Of a DNA stretch of 64,000 bases, positions 37,400 to 47,207 are shown in pieces. The stretch is from the NCBI RefSeq assembly GCF_027571385.1, contig NZ_CP085636.1, forward strand, positions 2,480,001 to 2,544,000, read 5' to 3'. The position numbers and the translations under genes were made by a program. Each line of letters opens with the position of its first letter. The stretch's first letter is position 1. The stretch is from Shewanella sp. MTB7. GTDB lineage: Bacteria > Pseudomonadota > Gammaproteobacteria > Enterobacterales > Shewanellaceae. The notes under the pieces were generated by a model. It saw only the letters and a list, made by a program, of their open reading frames with translations. It was not told the origin of the DNA and searched no databases.

Positions 37400-38962
37400 A
37401 TGAACACGCAAACCTCTTTATCTCAAGATGCACCACCAAATCCCTCATCGGAAACACCTACAACTCAGTCCAAAACCTGGCAGATGCCAGATACTTTAGT
37501 CCTCATCTTTTTTGTCGCAGTCGCGGCCGCGCTACTCACCTATATTGTGCCAACGGGGTCATTTCAAACTCAAGAGGTTAACTACCTTGTTGATGGTATA
37601 GAGAAAAGCCGCAGTGTGATCGATCCTAATTCGTTTAGTTATGATCTTGACGATAACGGTGAGCCCCAATTGGCTCCAGTAGGTTTGTTCGAAGGCAATG
37701 GCGGCGCTGGTTTTTTTAACTTCGCATTTGAAGGATTAGTCTCAGGTTCTAAATGGGGCAGCGCCATTGGTGTCATCATGTTTATGTTGGTGATTGGAGG
37801 CTCATTTGGTGTGGTGATGGCAACGGGCACCATAGATAACGGCATATTAAAGCTGATTGACAGAACGCGAGGAAATGAATCGCTGTTTATCCCCGTTATC
37901 TTTGTGCTATTTTCACTCGGTGGTGCGGTATTTGGTATGGGGGAGGAGGCTATTGCCTTTGCAATTATCATCTGCCCATTAATGATACGGCTCGGCTATG
38001 ACGGGATCACCACAGTTATGGTGACCTATGTGGCGACTCAGATCGGGTTTGCCAGCTCTTGGATGAATCCTTTTAGTGTTGCTATAGCCCAAGGCATTGC
38101 CGATATTCCGGTACTGTCTGGTGCTGGTGTGCGTGTGGTACTTTGGTTGGGATTTACCCTCATGGGGCTTATTTTTACCCTAAGATACGCTAATAAGGTC
38201 AAACTTAGGCCTGAGTACTCCTTTAGTTATCACAGTGATGCTTACTTTAGAGAAAACCAGAGCAAAGCGAGCTTGGATAGCCGCTTTAATCTTGGCGATA
38301 TTCTCGTGTTAACGACTATTATCGCAACCATCATTTGGGTTATCTGGGGCGTAGTGACTCAAGCTTGGTTTATCCCTGAAATTGCTAGTCAATTTTTTAC
38401 CATGGGGATTGTGATCGGTACCATAGGTGTCATCTTTAAACTTAATGCTATGACAGTAAACGACATCGCGATTAGTTTTAAGCAAGGGGCTGCTAACATG
38501 TTAGAGCCCTGTATTTTAGTCGGATGTGCATCAGGTATTCTTATCTTGTTAGGCAGCGGTGGACCAAGTGAGCCTAGCGTCTTGAACTCAATTCTTAACA
38601 GTGCAGGGAACTTCATTGGCCAGCTACCGAATGCACTTTCGGCTTGGTTTATGTTGGTTTTCCAAACAATATTTAATTTCTTTGTGACGTCAGGATCGGG
38701 ACAAGCTGCGTTGACCATGCCATTAATGGCACCTCTTGCCGATATTGTTGGTGTCACTAGACAAGTTGCGGTATTGGCATTCCAGTTAGGGGATGGATTT
38801 TCTAATGTATTGGTGCCAACATCGGCTTCGTTAATGGCAACATTAGGTGTGTGTCGCGTGGACTGGGGAGACTGGCTCAGGTTTATCTGGCGATTTATGT
38901 TGGTATTATTTGTTGTGTCGAGCCTTGTAGTGGTTGGTGCTCACTATATGGGATTTAGCTAG
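37400..38962 (+). CDS. YfcC family (DcuC/arginine-ornithine-antiporter-like) membrane carrier
   Basis: The 520-residue protein has a 30-residue hydrophilic start and about 12 membrane helices of the C4-dicarboxylate anaerobic carrier superfamily (PF03606). Characteristic stretches include GGSFGVVMATGTID, FGMGEEAIAFAII and a C-terminal SGSGQAALTMPLMAPLADIVGVTRQV. YfcC members are usually annotated as basic-amino-acid antiporters but few have been tested. Single gene with a shared terminator. Substrate not determined. Confidence 0.85.
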   Translation: MNTQTSLSQDAPPNPSSETPTTQSKTWQMPDTLVLIFFVAVAAALLTYIVPTGSFQTQEVNYLVDGIEKSRSVIDPNSFSYDLDDNGEPQLAPVGLFEGNGGAGFFNFAFEGLVSGSKWGSAIGVIMFMLVIGGSFGVVMATGTIDNGILKLIDRTRGNESLFIPVIFVLFSLGGAVFGMGEEAIAFAIIICPLMIRLGYDGITTVMVTYVATQIGFASSWMNPFSVAIAQGIADIPVLSGAGVRVVLWLGFTLMGLIFTLRYANKVKLRPEYSFSYHSDAYFRENQSKASLDSRFNLGDILVLTTIIATIIWVIWGVVTQAWFIPEIASQFFTMGIVIGTIGVIFKLNAMTVNDIAISFKQGAANMLEPCILVGCASGILILLGSGGPSEPSVLNSILNSAGNFIGQLPNALSAWFMLVFQTIFNFFVTSGSGQAALTMPLMAPLADIVGVTRQVAVLAFQLGDGFSNVLVPTSASLMATLGVCRVDWGDWLRFIWRFMLVLFVVSSLVVVGAHYMGFS

Positions 38963-38992
38963 CCAATTAATCAATTAGCAAGTTAATTTAAA

Positions 38993-39031
38993 ATAGAAAT
39001 GCCAGTAGCTCATTGTTACTGACATTTCTAG
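38993..39031. terminator. Bidirectional hairpin between convergent genes
   Basis: AGAAATGCCAGTA (38995-39007) pairs with TACTGACATTTCT (39017-39029) with one mismatch. It lies between the YfcC-type and TDT-family stops. Confidence 0.7.
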
Positions 39032-39044
39032 ATGAGGAATTTAT

Positions 39045-40013
39045 TTACGCGTTAATAGCTCTTGGCTTGTAGTGTGAGAGATAACGATAAGTCACATAAA
39101 TCACCACTGCAGTTGATATAAATAATTCCCCTTGTGCTGCATAAACAATTGAATCTGTAAATGAACTCTCACCGTAGGATTGACTAAGCCAATGGGCTGC
39201 TTTAAACAATGCTGTTGCACCTATTACCATAGGAAAAGTAAAGGCCGCATACCCTGGTGAAAATGGAAGTCTTAGTAAGTGAAAGAAAGCTAAGTAGATA
39301 ACACTGGTCATCAATACCGCAATACTGAGTAATAACGCCACAATAATGAGCGAAGGCTGGCTACTCACGGTTAAATATCCTGCCAAAGATAAACTAGCCG
39401 GTGCGGCCATAATTGCTATTGTTGGTTTTGCTGCGTCAGGGATAGGCGCACAAAATATCAAACGATATAACATCACAGGCAGCATGATGAGATAACAGAT
39501 CATACCGAAATTAAGTGTTGCATTTGCTAACCATTGGTATTGTTCGCCTGGAAAACTCACTGCAGCCACTATGATACCAATGGGCGGGACAAACCAGCTT
39601 GGTACCATGTGTTCAAGCTTGAAATCTATTGCTCTAAAGTAAGCAAACATGGCTAAGAACACAATATGAATAGCAATAGCCGTAAGCCATAAAATGAGTC
39701 CTTCAGTGGGAAAGTAATGTCCCAGTGCATTAGAGACCACCATTAATCCCATGGCGAAAGTTGGAATAACGCTACCAACAACAGGATGTGACAGCTCCTG
39801 CTTTAAAATAGTAGGATGAAACACAAACTTAATCACTAATGAAGCTAACATAAGTGCTGCGATCACCGCGCATATGCTTTGAGCACGTCCATCAATACTA
39901 GATGACATGTTTTCCCATGCCCAGCCTAAACTAGCAATGGCGAGTGCGAGTCCTGCCATAGGGCTTGGTAATTGAGATGCGTGATGTGAGATTTTTTTGA
40001 ATGAAGATTTCAT
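39045..40013 (-). CDS. TDT-family (TehA/SLAC1-like) channel protein
   Basis: The 322-residue protein has ten predicted membrane helices with an N-terminal PSPMAGLALAIASLGWAWEN and a central conserved PSWFVPPIGIIVAA, the hallmark of the TehA/SLAC1 anion-channel fold. It lies downstream of a SAM methyltransferase on the same strand, a TehA/TehB-like pairing, although the methyltransferase is not TehB. Anion or dicarboxylate transport is inferred. Confidence 0.85.
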   Translation of the reverse strand: MKSSFKKISHHASQLPSPMAGLALAIASLGWAWENMSSSIDGRAQSICAVIAALMLASLVIKFVFHPTILKQELSHPVVGSVIPTFAMGLMVVSNALGHYFPTEGLILWLTAIAIHIVFLAMFAYFRAIDFKLEHMVPSWFVPPIGIIVAAVSFPGEQYQWLANATLNFGMICYLIMLPVMLYRLIFCAPIPDAAKPTIAIMAAPASLSLAGYLTVSSQPSLIIVALLLSIAVLMTSVIYLAFFHLLRLPFSPGYAAFTFPMVIGATALFKAAHWLSQSYGESSFTDSIVYAAQGELFISTAVVIYVTYRYLSHYKPRAINA

Positions 40014-40087
40014 CTCTATTCTCCTAGTAAATAGTCTATGACTAAATAATAAAAGAGTATGGTAAGTAAGAATATTTGAGTTTAGTT

Positions 40088-40120
40088 AACCATAGATTAA
40101 GTTTAATTTAATCTATGGTT
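40088..40120. terminator. Perfect 13-bp hairpin between the methyltransferase and the TDT gene
   Basis: AACCATAGATTAA/TTAATCTATGGTT with a 7-base loop. It is symmetric for both strands and has no long T tract. It lies in the 132-bp spacer between two minus-strand genes, so it may attenuate read-through. Confidence 0.6.
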
Positions 40121-40145
40121 ATGGTTTGATTAAATCTTGCTGGTC

Positions 40146-41225
40146 TTAGGCTACTGGTTTACGTTTACATCGGAGTAAGGTGTGGCCTAAGCCTATCTCA
40201 TCAATATCTTCATCCACATAGAGACCCGCTTGAGATATAAGAGATAACATCTCTTTTGAGTGGTACATGCGGCTGTCACCATTTGCCATGGCGGTAAAAT
40301 AAATAGAGGTGGCATTAACGCAATATGCGCCTGCTTCAAAGGGTTGTCTGTCCCAGTAGGTTTCTAAGATACAGAGTTCACTGTTGGCTGTCATGCTTTG
40401 AGCTGTGCGAGTTAAAATACTTAAAATTTGATCTTTTGAGAAGCAATCGAGAAATTGGCTCATCCAATAGAGATCGCCGTTTTGACAGAAATCCTGCGAC
40501 GCGTCTAGCAGATCACATTGAAAGCCAGCGACTCTGTCGGCTACGCCTTTCTCTTTGGCATTGGCGAGGGCGACATTAAGCTGACCGGGCAAGTCCATAA
40601 TGGTGATATTGACACTTGGATCATAAGCAGTGCAAGCAAGTGCCCACTTGCCTGTATTACCACCTACGTCGACGATATGCTTTGGCTTGGCCTGAAAAAT
40701 AAGTGGCAGCAGTTGGCCAAATGCATGATCTGAATAGTAATGATCAAATTCAAACCAACTTTGCTTTACCTGAGCAGGCAACTCACTCAAGGTTGGGTAG
40801 ATGGTGTCCCAATCCCCAAAGATCCTAAGTCCCTTTGGTTTACCCTCAAGCAAAGAGGATTCAAGCTCAAACATGCCTTGGTAACAAACATCATGAACAA
40901 AGTTAAGGTTGACCTTAGCCATATCATCTACAACGAGAAAGTGACCGATTTTATCGAGCAGATATTTATCTTCATTTTGCCAGAGTAAGCCCATACTAAG
41001 ACCCATATCGATAAGAACACTAATGGCATACTCTGATAATCCGGTTTTTTCTTTTATGTCGGCGAGGGAGCAACCTTGCTCTGCAGAAGTCTCAATTTGC
41101 GCTAAGATGCCAAATTTAAGTAAACAACGGGCGACTTGAAAACTGATGGGAGCAAATGCGATTTTTTGTGCTTCAAACTTAGCGTTAAATGCGCTTATTT
41201 TCTTTGGGGATTGATAAAAAGCCAT
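40146..41225 (-). CDS. SAM-dependent O-methyltransferase with N-terminal winged helix
   Basis: The 359-residue protein has the layout of the plant-type/hydroxyneurosporene O-methyltransferase family (PF00891): an N-terminal dimerisation winged helix (about 20-105, with LADIKEKTGLSEYAISVLIDMG) and a C-terminal Rossmann domain with motif I VDVGGNTGKWA, then IMDLPGQL. A DLYWMSQFLDCF stretch replaces the usual His-containing motif (DxxxxxHxLHDW), so the catalytic base may differ. Substrate unknown. It lies directly downstream of the nuo operon but after a hairpin. Confidence 0.75.
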   Translation of the reverse strand: MAFYQSPKKISAFNAKFEAQKIAFAPISFQVARCLLKFGILAQIETSAEQGCSLADIKEKTGLSEYAISVLIDMGLSMGLLWQNEDKYLLDKIGHFLVVDDMAKVNLNFVHDVCYQGMFELESSLLEGKPKGLRIFGDWDTIYPTLSELPAQVKQSWFEFDHYYSDHAFGQLLPLIFQAKPKHIVDVGGNTGKWALACTAYDPSVNITIMDLPGQLNVALANAKEKGVADRVAGFQCDLLDASQDFCQNGDLYWMSQFLDCFSKDQILSILTRTAQSMTANSELCILETYWDRQPFEAGAYCVNATSIYFTAMANGDSRMYHSKEMLSLISQAGLYVDEDIDEIGLGHTLLRCKRKPVA

Positions 41226-41304
41226 AGATATTCCGGGTGTTATTTCTCATTATGGAGGGACAGTATCATGATCATGCTTAATAAAAGTATGAATTATTCA
41301 AAGG

Positions 41305-41330
41305 GACCCCATATTTTTAACTATGGGGTC
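41305..41330 (-). terminator. Hairpin at the end of the nuo operon
   Basis: GACCCCATA/TATGGGGTC (9 bp, 8-base loop) lies 18 bases beyond the nuoN stop. The T tract is weak. Confidence 0.65.
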
Positions 41331-41347
41331 TGAACACTTGTAAAATG

Positions 41348-42769
41348 CTAATGGACTGTGTGCCTGATGACCTCGGCAAAGAGTGCAGGGAAGGTACCTA
41401 ATCCCATAACGACGGCGATAATAAACCAGAGACTAGCCTGTTCTCCCGTGGTTGATGTCTGGCGTTTTTCTGCTTGGTTTATTGATGACAACATCACCAT
41501 AATTATCCTGAGATAGAAAAATAGCCCAACTACGCTGGCGATGACCAAAAAGGGTAGCGGCCACAGAATTTGATGAGAAATGGTTGCGGTCACCAGATAA
41601 AACTTCCCCATAAAACCAACAGTCAGCGGGATCCCCGCCAGTGAAAGCATCAAAATGCTCAGGCTTGCAGCATGCAGTGGTCGGATCCAAAAGAGCCCGC
41701 TTAACTGTTCAAGGGTGGTTTTTCCCTCCAATTGCATCAAAACAGAGAAGGTGCCGGTTAATGTAATGAGATAAGCACACAAATAGAAAACAAGTGCTTC
41801 GAGTGGAAATTTTGCATTTTCAAGCAGGTCAGCATTGTGATTAAACAGCAGCAGTAAAATCAACAGATATCCGAAATGTGAGATTGATGAAAATGCCATT
41901 ATGCGAAGAATATTGTTCTGCAATAGAGCGAGTAAGTTCCCTATGAGCATCGAAGTCACAGCCACTAAACCGATGATCTCGAGGATAATTTGATTATGTT
42001 GCCAGCCACCTAAGTTAAACATCTTCCAAAGCACAACAAATGAAGCCAGTTTAGAGACGGTTGATAATAGGGCGGTTGAAGCAAGAGGGGCGCCTTGGAA
42101 AATATCAGCAACCCATAGGTGGCATGGCACCATAGAGAGTTTGAAAAAGAGTCCGATAAGAATAAAGATAATACCGGTGGTGGTTAATAAAGGCATAGAG
42201 TCAGCAGAGCTGACTTCAGTTGTAATATGTTCAAATGTAAGACTGCCTGTTTGCAGATAGATGATGGCGATCCCCATGAGTAAAAAGGCTGAGGCAACGG
42301 CTGATAGAACTAAATATTTTATTCCAGCCTCTTGGCCTACGGGTTTATCTTGTGAGTAAGCGATTAATCCGACAAAGGATAGGCTCATTAGCTCTAAGGT
42401 TAAAAAGAAACTGGCAAAATGCTCGCTGACTATCATCCCTAGTGCGCCTAAGCTAGTAAGTAGAAAGAGTAAGTAAAACTCCTCCTTGTGTCCCGTTTGT
42501 TTCTCAAGCCAAGCATACATTTGTAACCAGAGAAAGATGAGGATGCTCAGCAGTAATAAACTGAGTAGGCCGCTAACAGGAGAAAATACAAAAAGTTCGT
42601 CTGACGAATTTGGTTCATTTAAGAGTAAGCATTGACTAAAACAAGCGCCGATTAGTCCTAGCCCAGTAATGATAAATGCTAAGTTGTGGGACCGTTTAAG
42701 AGCGATCGCCAACAACAAGACCAATATGGCGACAGAGATGATCATTGCTGGGAGATAATGAAGGCTCAT
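41348..42769 (-). CDS. nuoN: NuoN, complex I membrane subunit
   Basis: The 473-residue antiporter-like subunit has about 14 helices. It has the Glu in TLELMSLSF (helix 5), the helix-7 Lys region FFKLSMVPCHLWVADIFQGAP and MAFSSISHFGYLL. It is a proton-translocating core subunit of NADH:quinone oxidoreductase. The ATG overlaps the nuoM stop (ATGA). Last gene of the operon. Confidence 0.95.
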   Translation of the reverse strand: MSLHYLPAMIISVAILVLLLAIALKRSHNLAFIITGLGLIGACFSQCLLLNEPNSSDELFVFSPVSGLLSLLLLSILIFLWLQMYAWLEKQTGHKEEFYLLFLLTSLGALGMIVSEHFASFFLTLELMSLSFVGLIAYSQDKPVGQEAGIKYLVLSAVASAFLLMGIAIIYLQTGSLTFEHITTEVSSADSMPLLTTTGIIFILIGLFFKLSMVPCHLWVADIFQGAPLASTALLSTVSKLASFVVLWKMFNLGGWQHNQIILEIIGLVAVTSMLIGNLLALLQNNILRIMAFSSISHFGYLLILLLLFNHNADLLENAKFPLEALVFYLCAYLITLTGTFSVLMQLEGKTTLEQLSGLFWIRPLHAASLSILMLSLAGIPLTVGFMGKFYLVTATISHQILWPLPFLVIASVVGLFFYLRIIMVMLSSINQAEKRQTSTTGEQASLWFIIAVVMGLGTFPALFAEVIRHTVH

Positions 42770-44355
42770 AGCTGCACCTCTAATAGTTGGATCTCTGGTT
42801 GGAGTGGAGCTTGAAATGGTGTTTGAAAGAGTAAGGCTATCTCCATTAATGAACCATTAACTAAGTTAAAAATAGGCTGAGGGTGAAGTCCCATTAGTAT
42901 CAGAGCTAAACACATCAACATTAAGGTGATTTTCTCTTTGGTATTCAGATCTGTGATGACCTGCTTAGGGGGATGTGCCGTTTGACTATCAAGTTTGTTT
43001 GAGTTTTCTGTTTCAGTCTTTATGTTTTCATCCGAGTTTACGCTCACGCCAAAGAAACTTTTTTGGATCATGCGTAGGGAATAAACTGCGGCTAATATCA
43101 GCCCTGACGTTGCCACTAAAGCAAACATTGGCGCTTGTTTAAAGGTGCCGATAAGCACCAATAACTCAGCGATAAAATTTCCAAGTCCAGGCATGCCTAA
43201 AGAGGCGACACCAAAAAACAATCCCATGGCTGATAGCTTAGGCAAGGTGTTCCAGAGTCCTCTTACTTGATTAAGATCTCGAGTGTGAAATTTATGTTGG
43301 ATTAACCCCACCAACATAAAAAGGGCCGCCGTGCTGATCCCGTGTGCCAACATCTGCATGACAGCACCTTGTAGGGCATAAAAGTTAAGACTAAAACAAC
43401 CTAAAAGCACAAAGCCCATATGACTCACACTTGAATAAGCCACCAGTCGTTTAAGATCCGTTTGTGAAAAAGCCATCATGGCGCCATAGATGATACTCAC
43501 TCCGGCAAGTCCCATCATCAGAGGCGACCAAAATTGACTGGCATCGGGGAACAAAGGTAATACAAATCTGAGTAATCCATAACCACCGGTTTTGAGCAAT
43601 ACCGCAGCCAGTATGATACTGGCAGGTGTTGGTGCTTGTGTGTGCGCATCGGGCAACCAGCTATGGAAGGGGAAAGCGGGGAGTTTGACAATAAAAGCAA
43701 TAATGAATCCCAGACAGATCCACTTGGCAAATTCAGATTCAATGGGTGATTGAACCAATATTTGATAATCAAAGCTAAGAATTTGAGTTTGCTGATAATG
43801 TATAACGGCCAGAGCGATAATACTTAAGAGCATCAATAAGCCACCAGTTTGGGTAAAAAGGAAGAATTTTAAGGCGGCGTAGCGACGGTTTTCATTGCCC
43901 CATATAGCAATAAGAAAATACATGGGCACTAACATAACTTCCCAAAAGACGAAGAAAAGCAGCAGATCCATGGCTAAAAACACACCAATAATGCCTGCTA
44001 ATGTCCACAGATAATTACCATAAAAGAAACCTGTGTGTTGGCTTATTTCGTTCCACGCTGAGGACAAGCCCACTAATCCCATTAAGAGCGTTAATAGGAT
44101 CAACACGAAGCTGAGCCCATCCATGGCAAGGTGGGCACTGATATTGAGTCTGGGGATCCAAGCAAGTGTCTCATCGACAAGCCAGAGATTGGATGCATCT
44201 ATATTGGTGCCGAACTTAAGCGAAGTTAGAAAGGCTAATGACAGGAGTAAACACAGACAGGTTACCCATTTGGGCGCATCTTGATGTACTCGCTGACTCC
44301 AACATGCGATAACGCCACCAATAAGCGGCAGTAAGATCAAAGTAAATAGCATCAT
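42766..44355 (-). CDS. nuoM: NuoM, complex I membrane subunit
   Basis: The 529-residue antiporter-like subunit has the WEVMLVPMYFLI Glu helix, FHSWLPDAHTQAPTPASIILA and VAYSSVSHMGFVLLG. ATG at 44355 overlaps the nuoL stop, giving tight coupling; the frame runs further into nuoL but that part is not NuoM. A hydrophilic Lys/Asn/Thr-rich loop (about residues 440-480) before the last helix is longer than usual. Confidence 0.95.
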   Translation of the reverse strand: MMLFTLILLPLIGGVIACWSQRVHQDAPKWVTCLCLLLSLAFLTSLKFGTNIDASNLWLVDETLAWIPRLNISAHLAMDGLSFVLILLTLLMGLVGLSSAWNEISQHTGFFYGNYLWTLAGIIGVFLAMDLLLFFVFWEVMLVPMYFLIAIWGNENRRYAALKFFLFTQTGGLLMLLSIIALAVIHYQQTQILSFDYQILVQSPIESEFAKWICLGFIIAFIVKLPAFPFHSWLPDAHTQAPTPASIILAAVLLKTGGYGLLRFVLPLFPDASQFWSPLMMGLAGVSIIYGAMMAFSQTDLKRLVAYSSVSHMGFVLLGCFSLNFYALQGAVMQMLAHGISTAALFMLVGLIQHKFHTRDLNQVRGLWNTLPKLSAMGLFFGVASLGMPGLGNFIAELLVLIGTFKQAPMFALVATSGLILAAVYSLRMIQKSFFGVSVNSDENIKTETENSNKLDSQTAHPPKQVITDLNTKEKITLMLMCLALILMGLHPQPIFNLVNGSLMEIALLFQTPFQAPLQPEIQLLEVQL

Positions 44356-46223
44356 TGTATTAACCCCCAAACGATGGCTAACACGCAAAATATCACCAGA
44401 CTTGCACTATAGTATCTAAGTTGCCCGGTTTGAAAACGATTGAGCTGTCTGTAGAGTAATGAACTGAACGTTTCAAGCTGACGATAGGCCAGATCGATAA
44501 TATCCCTTCGATTATATTCAGTGACGAATTTAAACGGTTTGATAAATATAAAATAGTACAGTCTATCGAAATCCCAACCAGATAATAAAAAACTATGTAA
44601 CTCTTGCCTAAAGCTGGATGAGGATTGGCTGGGTGGAGAGCTTGGTGTAAATACGCCCTTAATAAACAGAAACCAGGCTAAGATAACAGTGAATATAGGT
44701 AAGAGGATTGGCAACCAATGCTGAAATAAACTAAGAGTATGTTCCTGTGATACCGATAGAACGACAGTAGAAAAGTGGGTAAATACACCTTGAGGTTGTA
44801 TACCGCCTACAAGTGACAATAGCATTAAGATAATAAGTACGCTTGCCATAATTGTTGGCGTGTTATGAGTACTTGGTTGGTTTAGTTTGCCAAAAAAGAT
44901 GATAAAAAATAGTTTGGCACTGTAAAGGGCGGTAAAAAATGCGCCAATGATACCGCCCCACCAAAGTAAAGGCTGATGAGCAAGCAGTGTTTGTTCAAGA
45001 ATAAGTTCTTTACTGAAAAAGCCAGACGTCATGGGAAGTGATGCTAATGCAGCGCAGCCGATACCGAATGAGAGGGCCAACAGTGGCTGAGATTTTCTTA
45101 ATCCTCCCATTTTAAAAATATTTTGCTCATGATGCATACAATAAATAAGTGCTCCGGCGCTAAGAAATAACAGTGCCTTAAAGAAAGCATGGGTCATCAG
45201 ATGAAATACAGCAGCAGAGGCAGAGCCAACGCCAAGGGCTAGAAACATATAGCCTAATTGGCTAATGGTAGAGTAGGCGAGTATTCGTTTCAGATCAGAC
45301 TGAGCCAGCGCTGAGCTCGCCCCTAAAATCAAGGTGATAACGCCGATAATGGCGATAAGATGTAATACATCGGGAGCGAGTTGGAACAGTTCCATATTTC
45401 TTGCTATCAGGTAGATTCCTGCGGTGACCATAGTAGCTGCATGGATCAAGGCACTCACGGGAGTCGGACCTGCCATGGCATCGGGAAGCCAGGATTGCAG
45501 AGGCACCTGTGCCGATTTACCTGCAGCGCCAGCAAATAGAAGTAAACAGCATAAGCTGATAATACTCGTTGTTGAATCCCTAGTCGAAAGCCCTACAGTT
45601 TGCAGTAGTTGCTGTGATTGTTGCTGTATCTGCTGGATATTTAAGGTGTCGAATTGGTAGAAGAGCAAAATAATGCCGATAAGCATGGCGGTATCACCGA
45701 TACGCGTGATGATAAATGCCTTATTAGCGGCTTGACTGTTTTTCTGTTCACGATACCAAAAACCGATCAGTAAATAACTGCATAAACCCACGCCTTCCCA
45801 CCCTAAGTAGAGCAAGATCAGATTATCGGCGAGGACCAGAAATAACATGGCCGAGACAAAGAGATTAAGGTAGGCGAAAAAACGACACACATCGGCATCA
45901 TCTTTCATGTAGCTGGCCGAGTAGAGGTGGATCAGCGCACCAACACAGGTAATAATCGTGACCATAATTAAAGATAAAGGGTCGAGATACAGGTTAAAAT
46001 CTAAGGACAAGTTATCTATAGTAAACCATTGTCCAAGCGATACCTGAAGTATAAATTGAGTCTGATCCCAAAATTGAATGTTTAGAGTCAATGCCAATAA
46101 TGCTGCTAGACTTACTGAGCCTACGGCGATGATTTGGGTTATAACAAGTTTAGGCTGCCAGAAGATCAGTAGGCAGGCGCTAATCAAGGGAAAAAGAGGA
46201 ATTAAGCCAAGCAATATCTTCAT
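44352..46223 (-). CDS. nuoL: NuoL, complex I membrane subunit
   Basis: The 623-residue subunit has sixteen or so helices. It has GWEGVGLCSYLLIGFWY, QVPLQSWLPDAMAGPTPVSALIHAATMVTAG, AYSTISQLGYMF and the long lateral C-terminal helix region (about 540-600). Start ATG is one base beyond the nuoK stop. It forms the distal proton channel. Confidence 0.96.
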   Translation of the reverse strand: MKILLGLIPLFPLISACLLIFWQPKLVITQIIAVGSVSLAALLALTLNIQFWDQTQFILQVSLGQWFTIDNLSLDFNLYLDPLSLIMVTIITCVGALIHLYSASYMKDDADVCRFFAYLNLFVSAMLFLVLADNLILLYLGWEGVGLCSYLLIGFWYREQKNSQAANKAFIITRIGDTAMLIGIILLFYQFDTLNIQQIQQQSQQLLQTVGLSTRDSTTSIISLCCLLLFAGAAGKSAQVPLQSWLPDAMAGPTPVSALIHAATMVTAGIYLIARNMELFQLAPDVLHLIAIIGVITLILGASSALAQSDLKRILAYSTISQLGYMFLALGVGSASAAVFHLMTHAFFKALLFLSAGALIYCMHHEQNIFKMGGLRKSQPLLALSFGIGCAALASLPMTSGFFSKELILEQTLLAHQPLLWWGGIIGAFFTALYSAKLFFIIFFGKLNQPSTHNTPTIMASVLIILMLLSLVGGIQPQGVFTHFSTVVLSVSQEHTLSLFQHWLPILLPIFTVILAWFLFIKGVFTPSSPPSQSSSSFRQELHSFLLSGWDFDRLYYFIFIKPFKFVTEYNRRDIIDLAYRQLETFSSLLYRQLNRFQTGQLRYYSASLVIFCVLAIVWGLIQ

Positions 46224-46224
46224 A

Positions 46225-46527
46225 TTAGCCCCGCAACTTAGTCAGTGTATCAACATCGAGATTCTGTTGCTGCCTGTAAATTTGCATGACCAAAGCAAGG
46301 CCTACGGCGACTTCTGATGCAGCTAAAGTCAGAACCAGCAGGTACATGATCTGACCATCGTTATTGCCATGCAAGTTGGATGCTGCAACAAACAGTAAGA
46401 TTATGCCATTAAGCATGATCTCCAGTGAAAGTAAGATAAAGAGTAGGTTTCTTCTGCTTATTAGACCAAATACCCCGATGGCGAACAGTGAAAAACTCAG
46501 TATTAGTACCCATAGAGTTTCTATCAT
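46225..46527 (-). CDS. nuoK: NuoK, complex I membrane subunit
   Basis: The 100-residue, three-helix (MrpC-like) subunit has the two conserved membrane Glu residues in FILLSLEIMLNG and LTLAASEVAVGLALV. Start overlaps the nuoJ stop by four bases (ATGA). Confidence 0.96.
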   Translation of the reverse strand: MIETLWVLILSFSLFAIGVFGLISRRNLLFILLSLEIMLNGIILLFVAASNLHGNNDGQIMYLLVLTLAASEVAVGLALVMQIYRQQQNLDVDTLTKLRG

Positions 46528-47168
46528 GGGTTTTCCTCCTGCTGTTTACTTGCTAGTAGTGGCCTTTCTGGCCTAGGAGTTTCGTCTTCTGACTTTGGTC
46601 TTTTTCGCGCAATGTGTATGGCTCCAATTAATGCAGAGAGCAAAAGCATTGCGGCAATAAGGACCAATAAACGATAGGGACCATAGAGTTGTATGGCGAG
46701 TGATTTGACTGAGTTGAGCTGTGAAGTGTTGTCGCCCTGAGTTGAATGCTGCTCAGCTCCGCTGCTAAAGACTTCATTGTTAATAGGGCTGAGAGGTACA
46801 AGTGCAGCGTTGGCTTCTAGCGGTTGCACACTAATCACCAGTAGCTCAATGATCAGTATCGTGGCCAGTAATAGTGGGCCTTTAGCACTTTTTAGATTAA
46901 AGAGAGCTTTCTCATCAAGGATACTTTTCTCGCCTTGATGTAGCATCATGGTGACAAACACAAACAGCACCATTACGGCTCCGGCATAGACAATGATCTG
47001 CAGCGCTGCGGCAAAAGGAGAGCCAAATAGAAAGAAAATTAGCGCAATAGCGATCATCATCGTCACTAGATAAAGCAGGGCATGCACTGCGTTGTGGGCC
47101 GTGACGGTTAATAATGCTGCGATAACGCAGATGATTGCAGTAATAATAAAAATGACTTCAATCATCAT
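46524..47168 (-). CDS. nuoJ: NuoJ, complex I membrane subunit
   Basis: The 214-residue, five-helix subunit has the conserved IVYAGAVMVLFVFVTMML helix containing the pi-bulge. A hydrophilic tail (KRPKSEDETPRPERP) ends the protein. The gap to nuoI is 39 bases, one of the larger spacers in the operon. Confidence 0.94.
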   Translation of the reverse strand: MMIEVIFIITAIICVIAALLTVTAHNAVHALLYLVTMMIAIALIFFLFGSPFAAALQIIVYAGAVMVLFVFVTMMLHQGEKSILDEKALFNLKSAKGPLLLATILIIELLVISVQPLEANAALVPLSPINNEVFSSGAEQHSTQGDNTSQLNSVKSLAIQLYGPYRLLVLIAAMLLLSALIGAIHIARKRPKSEDETPRPERPLLASKQQEENP

Positions 47169-47207
47169 TCTGCCCCTTTAACGGTGTAGGGGGGATCTTA
47201 TTGATTT

